DNA from: a virus
Reading direction: 5' to 3' (one strand)
Length of the DNA stretch: 26,030 nucleotides
IMG/VR virus record: IMGVR_UViG_3300043823_000486
Coordinates: 1-26,030 of that record
The notes beneath the pieces are model-generated. The model was not told the origin of the DNA and ran no database searches. It worked only from the letters and a program-made list of their open reading frames with translations. Positions 1 through 8,566 of this stretch are shown here, piece after piece (position 1 is the stretch's first letter; each line of letters begins with the position of its first letter). Made by a program: the position numbers and the translations under genes.

Positions 1-1928
1 GAAACCGGGACAGTCCAATAAGTTGAATTATTGGTGGGGGTTCCTGTAATGCGCCAAGTTTGACTGTTTGCTACTGATGCTTGGTCTTGCAGAATAATAT
101 CTTCAGTTGCCGCCAGTAATGACAGGAACAGGCTGATATTGATACCAGTGTTTTCAAAGTTGCTGATATTCAGCGAAGTTGCGCTAGTTTGGGTAGCGTT
201 ATTCCAAAGAACTTTTCCAGAGCCGGGGTCGCCAGTTGTTGCGGCAGTATCGGCAGTATATTCATAATAGGTGCTTGAAACACCACTGGCTCCAGACATC
301 CCACTGTAGCCACTGATTCCAGAGAAACCAGAGTAACCGCTGATTCCTGAATACCCAGAGATGCCACTATAGCCAGAGATACCGGAGTATCCGCTAATTC
401 CACTATATCCGGAGTAGCCAGAAATGCCAGAGAAGCCACTATAGCCACTGATTCCAGACCAGCCACTATACCCACTGATTCCAGAATACCCAGAGTATCC
501 ACTAATTCCAGACCAGCCAGAAGTGCCAGAGTAACCAGAATATCCACTCCAGCCTGAAATACCAGACCATCCGCTAATGCCAGAATATCCTGAATATCCG
601 GAGGTACCCGACCAGCCGCTAATTCCGGAATAACCGGAATAACCAGAGATACCCGACCAGCCACTTATGCCGCTATAGCCGGAATATCCTGACCATCCGC
701 TTATGCCAGACCAACCAGAGAATCCGCTAATGCCCGACCAACCGCTGTAACCACTGATTCCGCTATAGCCACTAATTCCAGAGAACCCGGAGTAGCCGCT
801 GATTCCGCTGTAACCGCTGATTCCGCTGTAACCGCTGATTCCGGAGTAGCCAGAATAACTCGAATACCCGCTAATGCCACTAAATCCAGAGTAGCCAGAA
901 TAACCAGAATGGCCTGAATAACCAGACAGACCTGAATAGCCAGAGTAACCAGAAAAGCCAAGCCCGGAGTAACCAGAGTACCCAGAGATGCCGGAACCAG
1001 AGAACCCAGAATATCCAGATACACCAGAAAACCCGAAACCGGGTGCGCCAGAATATCCAGAGAAGCCGGACAAACCAAGGCCAGAATAGCCAGAGTAACC
1101 GCTTACGCCAGAGCCGGAATACCCAGAAGTGCCAGAATAGCCGGAGAATCCAGACTGTCCTTGACCGGATGTTTGAGTCCAATAGATAGGGGTAACATCA
1201 ATCGTGCCGATTTGCGGAACGATGGATGCCCAGCCAGTGTTGATATTGACTGTCCCGTTTTTCACAAAGGTCAGGGCATTAACGATTTCAGCCCAAGTGT
1301 TCATGTCGCTGGAGCGAGTCCATGCGCCAGTAGAGGCGTTGTAAATACCGTTTTGGCTGGGGTCGATTTGGTCTTTTACCAATACCCGGTCATTGGCTAA
1401 AGTTGTATAGCCATCAATCGTTTGAAGCCCAGACAGAACGATATTCGTAGTTGTGGCACATTGGCAGACAGCTTTAGGCTGAAAACCATAGGCCAGATTA
1501 TCCACATACTCTTTATTGGTAATATCTTCGGGGTTTACCGGAACTGCTAGAACTTGCCCGGTGTTTGCTTCCAAATTATCAAAATATGCGCTTAATTGAC
1601 CAGTGAGCAGTTGGTCAGGCTGAACGAAGTCATTACCCGTTCCTGCGGTCATCAGATTAGAGCAGAAAGAACCCTGCCCCCATGCTTGGGGAATGGTTCC
1701 TTCTTGCCCACGCAAAATGGTGAAAACATCCCCATTAACTGCCGTTACCAACATAATTTCGTTGATAAACGAATCTGTTGGGCTAGAAATAGTCAGTTTG
1801 AATGCTTCATTTGCGCCGGGATTAGGAAACTCAACGCCTGTTCCCCCTGCAACCGTTAAGGTTGTATCAGACGAGCCAATAGGATAGGCAAGCGTGGTTA
1901 CCGCCTGATTGGAGAACAGTAAAATCAT
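1..1928 (-). CDS. Tail fibre with long Gly-X-Ser repeat (C-terminus beyond window)
   Basis: The frame is open from an ATG at 1928 to the left edge, 642 codons, so the stop and true C-terminus are missing. Residues 1-110 begin MILLFSNQAVTTL and match the N-terminal domain of the neighbouring fibre (2196-3419), including the RGQEGT motif and a final DQL. Residues about 111-253 are a non-repetitive beta-rich linker. Residues about 254-549 are uninterrupted triplets in which Gly is followed by Tyr, Trp, Phe, Ile or Thr and then almost always Ser. A globular segment with no repeats follows to the edge. The start overlaps the upstream stop as ATGA. By analogy the N-terminus attaches to the virion, the repeat is a shaft and the unseen C-terminus binds the receptor; these roles are inferred. 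Other frames across the repeat are also open, but only this one gives a shared domain. Confidence 0.85.
   Translation of the reverse strand, partial: MILLFSNQAVTTLAYPIGSSDTTLTVAGGTGVEFPNPGANEAFKLTISSPTDSFINEIMLVTAVNGDVFTILRGQEGTIPQAWGQGSFCSNLMTAGTGNDFVQPDQLLTGQLSAYFDNLEANTGQVLAVPVNPEDITNKEYVDNLAYGFQPKAVCQCATTTNIVLSGLQTIDGYTTLANDRVLVKDQIDPSQNGIYNASTGAWTRSSDMNTWAEIVNALTFVKNGTVNINTGWASIVPQIGTIDVTPIYWTQTSGQGQSGFSGYSGTSGYSGSGVSGYSGYSGLGLSGFSGYSGAPGFGFSGVSGYSGFSGSGISGYSGYSGLGFSGYSGYSGLSGYSGHSGYSGYSGFSGISGYSSYSGYSGISGYSGISGYSGISGYSGFSGISGYSGISGYSGWSGISGFSGWSGISGWSGYSGYSGISGWSGISGYSGYSGISGWSGTSGYSGYSGISGWSGISGWSGYSGYSGTSGWSGISGYSGYSGISGYSGWSGISGYSGFSGISGYSGYSGISGYSGISGYSGISGYSGISGYSGFSGISGYSGMSGASGVSSTYYEYTADTAATTGDPGSGKVLWNNATQTSATSLNISNFENTGINISLFLSLLAATEDIILQDQASVANSQTWRITGTPTNNSTYWTVPV
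281..1165 (-). repeat. Tandem Gly-X-Ser coding repeat (9-bp period)
   Basis: This stretch of about 885 bases is built from 9-base units encoding Gly-X-Ser, read on the minus strand. Codon use for Gly and Ser varies from unit to unit, so the protein periodicity is conserved better than the DNA. Common larger words are GYSGIS, GWSGIS and GYSGFS. Proline is almost absent and aromatic residues are frequent at the X position, unlike typical collagen Gly-Pro-Hyp triplets. Confidence 0.9.
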
Positions 1929-2185
1929 AGAATCGAGTAGGTATCGTTAGCCGCCCCGGTGAATTTAATAGCCGCTACCGGAAACTGAAGGGTATAAACG
2001 ATTTGACTGGTTTCCGTATAGGTCGGAGAAACAGCCGCATAAAAAGTCGTACCATCAAATGAAAATTGAATAGCCCGACCCGATGCGGCAGAGTTCAGCA
2101 CTATCGAAACGGGGGTAGGGGTATTGGGCATATTGACCACAGCAGTAGTTCCAGTCAATGTTCCTTGTGCGTAAATGTAAGCCAT
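1925..2185 (-). CDS. Small hypothetical virion-associated protein
   Basis: This 86-residue protein starts MAYIYAQGTL and is rich in Thr, Ala, Val and Asn, with alternating hydrophobic residues that suggest an all-beta fold. There is no signal peptide, membrane segment or Cys. I do not recognise a family. It lies between two fibre genes; its stop overlaps the start of the Gly-X-Ser fibre by four bases (ATGA), so the two are probably co-translated. Position suggests a fibre-associated cap, adaptor or small adhesin subunit, but nothing in the sequence proves this. Confidence 0.7.
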   Translation of the reverse strand: MAYIYAQGTLTGTTAVVNMPNTPTPVSIVLNSAASGRAIQFSFDGTTFYAAVSPTYTETSQIVYTLQFPVAAIKFTGAANDTYSIL

Positions 2186-2195
2186 AATTTTTCCT

Positions 2196-3419
2196 TTAAT
2201 AAATTTCTACCCATTGGGCGAGAGAGGATAAAACGGCAGAATATGTCCCGCCACTTGGAACAATGGCAACCAAATTTGCCGCCCCGCCACTTGAACCGCT
2301 GTTGATATTACATACTTGGGTACCATCAATATAAAATACTATTGTTTCAAAGTTAGCCCCAGAGGTATAAATGCAAACTTGCATTGGTTTACCTGTTGAA
2401 TTTGTGTACCCGATTCCGCTTGCTCTAGACCCAGTAACAACATGAACAGAAGTAAATAACGCTCCAACAGCCGCTTGTATAAATGCCGTAGTTGCTAATT
2501 GTGCAGTATTAGTTCCAATAGTGGCTGTTGGAGCCGTGGGGGTGTTGGTAAAAGCAGGGGAGTTCAATGGGGCAAAAGAAGCCGCCACGAAAGCTGTGGA
2601 AGCAATTTGCGTGGTGCTAGTTCCAGCCGTAGCCGTTGGTACAGTCGGAGTTCCGGTCAATGCGGCGTTATAGAGAGGGGCATAATTGGCAACAGTATTT
2701 TGCACAAATGCCGTGGTAGCAATCTGTGTAGTATTAGTTCCGGTGGTCGCCGTAGGAGCCAGAGGAACCCCAGTAAATGTAGGGCTTGCCAAAGGCGCAT
2801 AGGAAGTCAAGATAATCGTAGGATTAGCCAATACCCATGCGTTATACGAATCACTATAAATCAGCAGAATTTGGGTTCCAGCCGCCGGAATAACCCCGGC
2901 AGTAATAGCCACATTCCCGCCAAAAACAATCGGCAATGCGCCAGTAACCGTAGAACCAAGAGTCAGGTTAAATGTAGCCGCCCCGGTGTTGGCATACGCG
3001 GCGTTTACAATAACCATCATGCCATCGGAAAGGGCGGTTAAATCAGAAGGGATAGCCCCCGTCAGCGCATTGGCAGTACCTCCCGCATCGGTGTAGGTAT
3101 AGTAATTCTGTTGAAGTTGGTCAGCCTGAACCAGAGTTCTCATGGTTCCGGCAGTAGGGAAACAGCTTGCAAAAGACCCCGCTACAAAACTTTGGGCGGC
3201 GGTTCCTTCTTGACCACGAATACAGGTGATTGTCGTACCAGATACATTCGTTACCCACACAATCTCATTGGTAGAACCGCTGGTAAAGGTCATCACGAAG
3301 TATTGACCAGAGGTAGGCGCAGGAAGCCCAGTAGCCGAAGCAAGGCTAATAGAGGTCTGTCCAGAAGTGATATTGGATGCCAGCGTGGTTTGGATGTTGT
3401 TTGCGAATAAAGCCAGCAT
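2196..3419 (-). CDS. Tail fibre protein
   Basis: I take the start at the ATG at 3419 (MLALFANN) because AGAGG sits six bases upstream; a TTG at 3425 in the same frame directly abuts that site and is less likely. The product is 407 residues. Residues about 1-105 form the attachment domain shared with the next fibre (TGLPAP, RGQEGT, then an ADQL). The middle carries three or four copies of a roughly 40-residue repeat of the type SPTFTGxPxAPTAT...TTQIATTAFV, a hallmark of phage fibre shafts that form trimers. The C-terminal 80 residues, ending QWVEIY, are non-repetitive and likely form the tip. It lies downstream of the baseplate genes, the usual place for fibres in contractile-tail phages. The host receptor cannot be guessed. 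Confidence 0.85.
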   Translation of the reverse strand: MLALFANNIQTTLASNITSGQTSISLASATGLPAPTSGQYFVMTFTSGSTNEIVWVTNVSGTTITCIRGQEGTAAQSFVAGSFASCFPTAGTMRTLVQADQLQQNYYTYTDAGGTANALTGAIPSDLTALSDGMMVIVNAAYANTGAATFNLTLGSTVTGALPIVFGGNVAITAGVIPAAGTQILLIYSDSYNAWVLANPTIILTSYAPLASPTFTGVPLAPTATTGTNTTQIATTAFVQNTVANYAPLYNAALTGTPTVPTATAGTSTTQIASTAFVAASFAPLNSPAFTNTPTAPTATIGTNTAQLATTAFIQAAVGALFTSVHVVTGSRASGIGYTNSTGKPMQVCIYTSGANFETIVFYIDGTQVCNINSGSSGGAANLVAIVPSGGTYSAVLSSLAQWVEIY

Positions 3420-3429
3420 AGGCAACCTC

Positions 3430-4260
3430 TTAATATGTCACATTGAAAACATACTGAAACGGCAACTGCAACACGCTTGAATTGATCAATGCTTGCAAAA
3501 TTGGAGCATTGGCATTAAGCGATGAACCTATGTGGATAGTAACAGCATTCCCGGATGAAAAGGAAACGCTTATGGCATAGGTATTGGGTATTGGCGCTGG
3601 CTGGCCATTGGCTTGGGCCAAGAACCGATATACCCGATTTTTAAGCCATGATACATTAAACTGGTATCCATCGCCACGGTAAAAGTTCCAAGTGATAACC
3701 CGTTGATAAATGTCATCCGAAGCCAGATTAGCGGTGGTTCCAAGTTTCCCTTCGATAGTTACTGCCCCCGGATTTGTAGCCAATGGATATGTAAATGTCG
3801 TAGTTCCAGTTTGAGTCAGGGAAAAAACTCCGTTATACCCCGCCGGAGTAACGCCAAAAATGCTTCCCACATAGACATTGCCGATGGCAATTCCGGGGGG
3901 AGCAGAAGCGGTTGTTGCGGTTACTACCCCCGCCGACCATGACATCGAAGTAATGGCTATTCCATTTTGAGCCAAAAGCCCCTGATTGTATGGCCGGGTA
4001 TCGTATGGGTCAGAGTCATAAACCCCTTTCGTCAGGGTTGAAGTACCAAAAGGAATGACGGGTCTTGCGATTCCATAAAGCCCATTTCCTACCCAATCCA
4101 GCATGGGGCCACTCTGAACAGTATAGATGGGCAAATTCAGATCATTAACATTGTCCAAATACTGTTGCGATGTGTTGTTATATGCAGTGAAAAACGCCAA
4201 TAAGTCAGGATCGTTGTTGTACTGCTGATATAAATATGCTGGAAGGGTCGTGGTCAGCAT
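3430..4260 (-). CDS. Baseplate/tail protein I-like
   Basis: This 276-residue protein follows baseplate J with a two-base gap, the place held by gpI in P2 and its Mu equivalent. The N-terminus (MLTTTLPAYLYQQYNNDPDL) and the segment LDWVGNGLYGIARP fit proteins that join the baseplate wedge to the fibres. Residues about 101-172 are an inserted beta module (with TPAGYNGVFSLT and a PGAVTIEG end) that also occurs in the sheath and in J of this phage. The C-terminal part after about residue 180 (DDIYQRVITWNFYRGDG) is the more typical tail protein. Assignment rests on order and general character rather than a diagnostic motif. The role is inferred to be connecting J to the fibres encoded just downstream. 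Confidence 0.65.
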   Translation of the reverse strand: MLTTTLPAYLYQQYNNDPDLLAFFTAYNNTSQQYLDNVNDLNLPIYTVQSGPMLDWVGNGLYGIARPVIPFGTSTLTKGVYDSDPYDTRPYNQGLLAQNGIAITSMSWSAGVVTATTASAPPGIAIGNVYVGSIFGVTPAGYNGVFSLTQTGTTTFTYPLATNPGAVTIEGKLGTTANLASDDIYQRVITWNFYRGDGYQFNVSWLKNRVYRFLAQANGQPAPIPNTYAISVSFSSGNAVTIHIGSSLNANAPILQALINSSVLQLPFQYVFNVTY

Positions 4261-4262
4261 GA

Positions 4263-5687
4263 TTAAGCCTGTGTAATGGTGATTGCGGCAGACGAGGTTT
4301 CAAAGAACGATTGCGGGTCGCCAAAAATCATAATACCGCCAGAGGAAGGCGAAACCGAAGCCCCGTTAATCGTAATTGCCACATTCATTTCAGAAATCAG
4401 CGTGGGGTCTAAAAGACTTTCAACCGCATTTTGGAACACATCCTGAATCTCAAACACGCTAATCGGTTGTCCCACAGTAATGCTGTTGATATATGACACT
4501 ATTGCGGGAATTCCAGCAGAAGCCACCGATATCGGGGATACGTAGTTCGGGGAAATGGTTGCCCAAGTCAGGGTCATAGCCACCGCTTGAGATGGGGGGT
4601 TAATGAAGGTAACCGAATAAGTATCAGGGTAATTATTGATAGAAACTACCACATTCCGGGGGTTGGGCGTTACCACCCCGCCAGAAACATAAGCCCCAAA
4701 AGCTGATGAATTGGTGCTAGTGGTAATGACAGAATTAACACCCGTTCCCGTATAGGTATAGGAAATACCCGTAATGGTATAGGTGGTGTTATACGCAGTC
4801 GGGGTTGCCCCCGCCACCGTGATAACTTCTCCGACTGTATAGCCAACATAGTAGGGAACGGTAATCACCGCGTCCGTTGCGGCGGTAATCGTGCTTGCGG
4901 TAAAGATAGAGCCTATTACATTGGATATATCAAACAGTCCGGTAAAGATAGCGTTAGCCACCTCATAAGGGTCGCCCCCACCACAAAGCACAGTCCAATT
5001 CGAGCCTGATTGTTGTACCGAAACAAGCCGAGATTGAACGCCTGAAACATTCTCTAATTGGGTTTTGAGGAATGTTGGCATCCCTTGAGCCACGGCTTGC
5101 CCAGCTTGAATTACTTGAGCCTGATAAGCAGGGAGAGTCTGAGCGGCGGCACCGGGCGTACCAGTGGATAGGTTCGTGCAGGTCAGAGTAATGCCAGAGG
5201 GAACCGAAGTAATGATCGTGGTTACAGTTCCTACAGGAACAGCCCAAGTGCCAGCGACAGTAGCCAAACAATACAGGGCGGCGCTTTGCCCGCTTGTTGC
5301 CACAATCCCGCCGTCCTGAACTACATACTGATAGGTTCCATCAGATACGATGAATCCAGCGGGGATAACAAAACCGGGGGTTTCTGAAGAAAAGGTTACA
5401 AAAACCGATGTATTAGAGCCTTGTCCTTGTGTAACGCCATAAACAGCCCCGAGTTGGTACAGAATGGACGCGTTGGCCGTCAAAGGGCTGATAGAGTTAA
5501 CCAAGTCCACATAGGCTTGGTCTTGCACAATCACAGCGCCAGCGGCAGTAGAAGCCATATCTTCAATCAGAGAACCGGGGAGGTTAGCTGTCAAGCCGGG
5601 AGAAAGAGCGGTTGCCGCCTCGATCTCTGCATTTAGAAGGGTTTGGGGGCTACTAGGAACAGCCCCGGCTGAAGTCATTATCGCCAT
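4263..5687 (-). CDS. Baseplate J-like protein
   Basis: This 474-residue protein shows the pattern of the baseplate J (gp47/gpJ) family: an N-terminal helix with LPGSLIEDM and the segment YQLGAVYGVTQGQGS, a beta domain with FSSETPGFVIPAGFIVSDG, and the conserved CTNLSTGTPGAAAQTLPAY region. It forms the outer part of the baseplate wedge and helps trigger sheath contraction. Residues about 264-340 hold an inserted beta module (VAGATPTAYNTTYTIT) that is not part of the core family and recurs in two other virion proteins here. The start has GAGG five to six bases upstream. The gene sits between the wedge protein and the I-like gene, in canonical order. Confidence 0.85.
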   Translation of the reverse strand: MAIMTSAGAVPSSPQTLLNAEIEAATALSPGLTANLPGSLIEDMASTAAGAVIVQDQAYVDLVNSISPLTANASILYQLGAVYGVTQGQGSNTSVFVTFSSETPGFVIPAGFIVSDGTYQYVVQDGGIVATSGQSAALYCLATVAGTWAVPVGTVTTIITSVPSGITLTCTNLSTGTPGAAAQTLPAYQAQVIQAGQAVAQGMPTFLKTQLENVSGVQSRLVSVQQSGSNWTVLCGGGDPYEVANAIFTGLFDISNVIGSIFTASTITAATDAVITVPYYVGYTVGEVITVAGATPTAYNTTYTITGISYTYTGTGVNSVITTSTNSSAFGAYVSGGVVTPNPRNVVVSINNYPDTYSVTFINPPSQAVAMTLTWATISPNYVSPISVASAGIPAIVSYINSITVGQPISVFEIQDVFQNAVESLLDPTLISEMNVAITINGASVSPSSGGIMIFGDPQSFFETSSAAITITQA

Positions 5688-5694
5688 ATCATCC

Positions 5695-6342
5695 TCAAGT
5701 CGCTACGACAGATTGAACAACTGTGCCGTTCAAGAACACAGCAGTTATATTGTAAGTCGGTTCTGTTGCATTGGGGTTTCTGACAACCGACAAACTGGAA
5801 AAATACTGGGCAAATTGGGCTTGCGTCCGGTTGATGGCCGCTGTAGGAGCAATTTGGCTGTTAACCGACTGTTGCCCGGGGATGCCATAGTTGGCATAAA
5901 AAGGGCTTTCATTTTGCGATAGACGCAAAGTTTGGGCCAAAGTAGCCAGCCAAATATAGCTAGCATCCACAATAGCCACTTCCCCTTGAGTTAGATCATA
6001 AGCGGTAAAAAACCCCTGTGTGCCATTTGCCAAAACATTGATGTACTGACTGGACGGGGCAGAAGCCAAAATCGCCCCGGTATCAATGTCAGTCCAAGTG
6101 TTAAGCGCCAAAGACCCATCCGGGTTAAATACTTGGTCATTCAGAAGAATATCGCCAACATTAACTGTTGATGGCCCATCAGAAAAAGAGGCCAGCGCAA
6201 CATAAAGCGTACTGGTTATGTACGATGTATTCCCAGTCACACTATTGATGGGCGTAGTAATGGGGTTGGAAGGCCCAACAATCGGCGCTTGGGTCAGCAC
6301 AGTCCAATTACCCGTACTTGGGTCTATTCCATAGGTTCTCAT
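5695..6342 (-). CDS. Baseplate wedge protein (possible gp25/W-like role)
   Basis: I choose the ATG at 6342 (MRTYGIDPSTGNW, 215 residues) because it overlaps the upstream stop as ATGA, like its neighbours; a TTG nine bases earlier is in frame but weaker. The C-terminal half contains GEVAIVDASYIWLATLAQTLRLSQNESPFYANYG, quoted here as overlapping pieces: WLATLAQTLRLSQNE and SPFYANYGIPG. This resembles small baseplate proteins that sit immediately before J in many myophages, where gp25/gpW nucleates the sheath. The domain match is from memory of the pattern only. Placement directly upstream of J supports a wedge component. Confidence 0.55.
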   Translation of the reverse strand: MRTYGIDPSTGNWTVLTQAPIVGPSNPITTPINSVTGNTSYITSTLYVALASFSDGPSTVNVGDILLNDQVFNPDGSLALNTWTDIDTGAILASAPSSQYINVLANGTQGFFTAYDLTQGEVAIVDASYIWLATLAQTLRLSQNESPFYANYGIPGQQSVNSQIAPTAAINRTQAQFAQYFSSLSVVRNPNATEPTYNITAVFLNGTVVQSVVAT

Positions 6343-6740
6343 AATGTGCAATAGGTCGGGTTAATTGGGGGAATGGTTATTGTAAAGTTTTTCTGCGATG
6401 CCACGGTATTTATTAGCGTGGTCAAATTTGACACTTGAATAGCCAAAGCCGCCAGTTGTGCTGTTTGGGTGATATAAGGTTGATACATGGGGGTCAACAC
6501 ATCTGTAATATAACTTGTTATCCAAGTAACGGCATCCGTAGGAGATGTCGGCGGAGTTAATAATGCGGCGATTGGGGCCAAATAATTTAATTGGCTATTC
6601 ATTGTGCTTTCAAGCGTAGATATATCTTGGAACACAGTATTCACTAAGGTCTGCAATTCATTTTGCGTGGAACAGTTCTGAATCTGTATCCCCAAAGCAT
6701 TAAATACAGCCGAATTCAGCAAGTTGTAACATTTGGCCAT
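6339..6740 (-). CDS. Hypothetical baseplate-region protein
   Basis: This 133-residue protein begins MAKCYNLLNSAVFNAL and is largely helical, with spaced Leu, Ile and Thr residues around 25-55 and 85-115 that could form coiled coils. It ends with IPPINPTYCTL. Three Cys residues (4, 23 and 131) are unusual for this phage. I do not recognise a family. It lies between the spike and the wedge gene and overlaps the latter by four bases, so a baseplate structural or chaperone role is likely from context. Confidence 0.65.
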   Translation of the reverse strand: MAKCYNLLNSAVFNALGIQIQNCSTQNELQTLVNTVFQDISTLESTMNSQLNYLAPIAALLTPPTSPTDAVTWITSYITDVLTPMYQPYITQTAQLAALAIQVSNLTTLINTVASQKNFTITIPPINPTYCTL

Positions 6741-6747
6741 AAATCAC

Positions 6748-7320
6748 CTAGTAGATATTGGTAATGATCCCATTCTCCACGGTGACTGTTTGACCAGTCG
6801 GAGTGGTGAATGAGGTTGTTATACCATTACCAGCAGACAAATTGCCAGTAACATCCATACTTCCTTCTATAGTTATACCACTAGGCGAGATAACTATGGA
6901 TGCTCCACCGTTCGGCGTGGATAAAACTAATGAATCGGGGTCTGTTTCGACCCACCCAGAATTACCGATAGGCACGAATACAAGCGCCCCAAGGTTGCTG
7001 GGGAGGCTCAAGGGGGCTACCCCATCTCCAAGCCCTGTAACCCCGCCCAAGCGCGTATCAGCCGCGATGACGATGCCATAATCGCCTACTTGCACCGGGA
7101 TGCGAATGTATTGGCTCCCAATGATGGGGCATTGTACTTGGGGGAGCGTCAATACTCCGCCCGTGTTGATTTCAAATTTTACTGTAACAATAGCGTTTAC
7201 AGGGTCAACCGCCGCCACAGAAACAGGCAAAATTTTCCCAAACAGCCCATTGAAGTTGTTTAAGCGGTCAGTAACGAAATTGTTAATCGAAACCGAAAAA
7301 GGTATTTTTTGGGCTGTCAT
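6748..7320 (-). CDS. Baseplate spike (gpV / Mu gp45 / Gp138 N-terminal-like)
   Basis: This 190-residue protein has an N-terminal OB-fold-like region (about 15-120) with the pattern GKILPVSVAAVDPVNAIVTV, then CPIIGSQYIRIPVQVGDYGIV, seen in Gp138-type and Mu gp45 spikes. The C-terminal 70 residues are short beta repeats (GGASIVISPSGITIEG, then VTGNLSAGNGI) that fit a trimeric beta-helical needle. It ends at NGIITNIY without an HxH iron-binding tip. The trimer would puncture the outer membrane on sheath contraction. Its start overlaps the hub stop by four bases, matching the usual hub-spike adjacency. Confidence 0.82.
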   Translation of the reverse strand: MTAQKIPFSVSINNFVTDRLNNFNGLFGKILPVSVAAVDPVNAIVTVKFEINTGGVLTLPQVQCPIIGSQYIRIPVQVGDYGIVIAADTRLGGVTGLGDGVAPLSLPSNLGALVFVPIGNSGWVETDPDSLVLSTPNGGASIVISPSGITIEGSMDVTGNLSAGNGITTSFTTPTGQTVTVENGIITNIY

Positions 7321-8297
7321 GAGGTCGGAGCCGGAATGATAACAGCGTTAATAATAGTTACCCAGCTATTTGCATCAGCTTGTCTACTATCTCCAGAATG
7401 ATGGATTAAGGTAATCATAAATACGCCTTGAAAAGACATATTATTTCTTGTTTGCACATACGTATTACTGTTGGTCGAAATTGGGAATCCTTTGGGGAAC
7501 GTAATGAATTGCCCCATAGATAAATCTGACCGCATGACTACTTTAGCCTGAATGGTAACAGCGTCAATCCAAGTTAAATTACCAATTACATCATAAATAC
7601 TGATAACAACAGGATTGTTATATGAGTTACTTTCACCCGAACTTGGTGTTCCGTCTGTCAATACAAACCCAGTAGAATTAGATGCGATATTTGCCCCCAT
7701 GTACGCTGAATCTATAATTATTGATTTACTTAATGAATAAACAAAGCGTGAAAACTGTTCCAGACTAGTATAGAGATATGGCTGGGTTTCTGGAAGCACC
7801 AAGTTGGGGGAGAAACTACCAATCAAGGATGATTTTGGAAATACGGTTCCAAGGACTGAATCTACATTATCACTTAATTTTGAGCCTTTAGCCCAAGTTC
7901 CGGATAAGTTAACCTCTTTAGTAGTATCAAAAATATACGGCAAAACGATTAAATCAAGGGTAACTAGATTTCCTTGCCAATTACCAAAAGCCTGAAATAT
8001 CGTGCCGATAACAATAGGCCCAGTAGGAGGCTGTGCAGAAGCCAAAGGGAGCCCCGGCGACATCCCCACAGAAATGGTTACGATTTGGTCGTTAAAATTT
8101 GTGGCTTGGCTTATTTGGGAATAATCAATCCCATAAATCTTGATGTATGAATTCTGAGCCGGGGTAGCAAAAAATGTTTGGAATACTTCCACTTCCACTT
8201 TTAGCGCGGCTCCATTGGTCTGGCCACCAGTCAAAGTAGAAAAATTGGCTAACTGAAGCCCATTGGTATCCGTAATGTCGATATTGTAATAGCGCAT
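7317..8297 (-). CDS. Baseplate hub protein
   Basis: This 326-residue protein begins MRYYNIDITDTNGLQLANFS and continues with a beta-rich pattern typical of the hub proteins of small myophages, whose N-terminal domain forms the ring around the tail tube. The segment NSYIKIYGIDYSQISQATNF and the later PIVIGTIFQAFGNWQGN are characteristic of this group. The C-terminus (FQGVFMITLIHHSGDSR) is also conserved in hub-like proteins, where it contacts the spike. It sits between plug and spike genes, the order seen in Pam3-like baseplates. The start overlaps the plug stop as TAATG. Confidence 0.75.
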   Translation of the reverse strand: MRYYNIDITDTNGLQLANFSTLTGGQTNGAALKVEVEVFQTFFATPAQNSYIKIYGIDYSQISQATNFNDQIVTISVGMSPGLPLASAQPPTGPIVIGTIFQAFGNWQGNLVTLDLIVLPYIFDTTKEVNLSGTWAKGSKLSDNVDSVLGTVFPKSSLIGSFSPNLVLPETQPYLYTSLEQFSRFVYSLSKSIIIDSAYMGANIASNSTGFVLTDGTPSSGESNSYNNPVVISIYDVIGNLTWIDAVTIQAKVVMRSDLSMGQFITFPKGFPISTNSNTYVQTRNNMSFQGVFMITLIHHSGDSRQADANSWVTIINAVIIPAPTS

Positions 8298-8566
8298 TAT
8301 GGCGTGATGATGAAGTTATTAGACGAAGCCCGATATACGAGCGAAGAAGTCGTAAAGTACCCCTTCAGCAAATTGATGTCATAGTTATCGGGGGAAGCAA
8401 TAATCGGACGGCTCATAACCAAAGTATTGAACGAATTGTAGATATTGACATAATATCGTTGCCCATAGATATTCCATGTGCAAGTAGCTACATAAGGAAG
8501 CCCATCAAGCGTGGGGTTGAATTGAAACGCTGAAGTGGCAGAAGGTGTGAAGTTTATAATCGTCAT
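8297..8566 (-). CDS. Baseplate plug protein (Pam3 gp18-like)
   Basis: This 89-residue all-beta protein has the pattern of small baseplate plug proteins: a hydrophobic N-terminal strand, then LDGLPYVATCTWNIYGQRYY, SRPIIASP and a final hydrophobic strand. It has no Cys pair, signal peptide or membrane segment. In Pam3 the plug closes the tube end within the hub. Family placement is from pattern recall. The gene is wedged between the Dit-like and hub genes, overlapping each by one to four bases, which is the expected position. Confidence 0.7.
   Translation of the reverse strand: MTIINFTPSATSAFQFNPTLDGLPYVATCTWNIYGQRYYVNIYNSFNTLVMSRPIIASPDNYDINLLKGYFTTSSLVYRASSNNFIITP

Noticed and set aside
170-1182. 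Several long open frames over the Gly-X-Ser repeat
   Set aside because: They are shadow frames of a 9-base period repeat. Only the frame from 1928 has a natural start, shared N-terminal domain and non-repetitive flanks.
2499-3041. Plus-strand open frame in the fibre gene
   Set aside because: It is Ser/Arg/Gly-rich antisense of the fibre repeat without a ribosome site.
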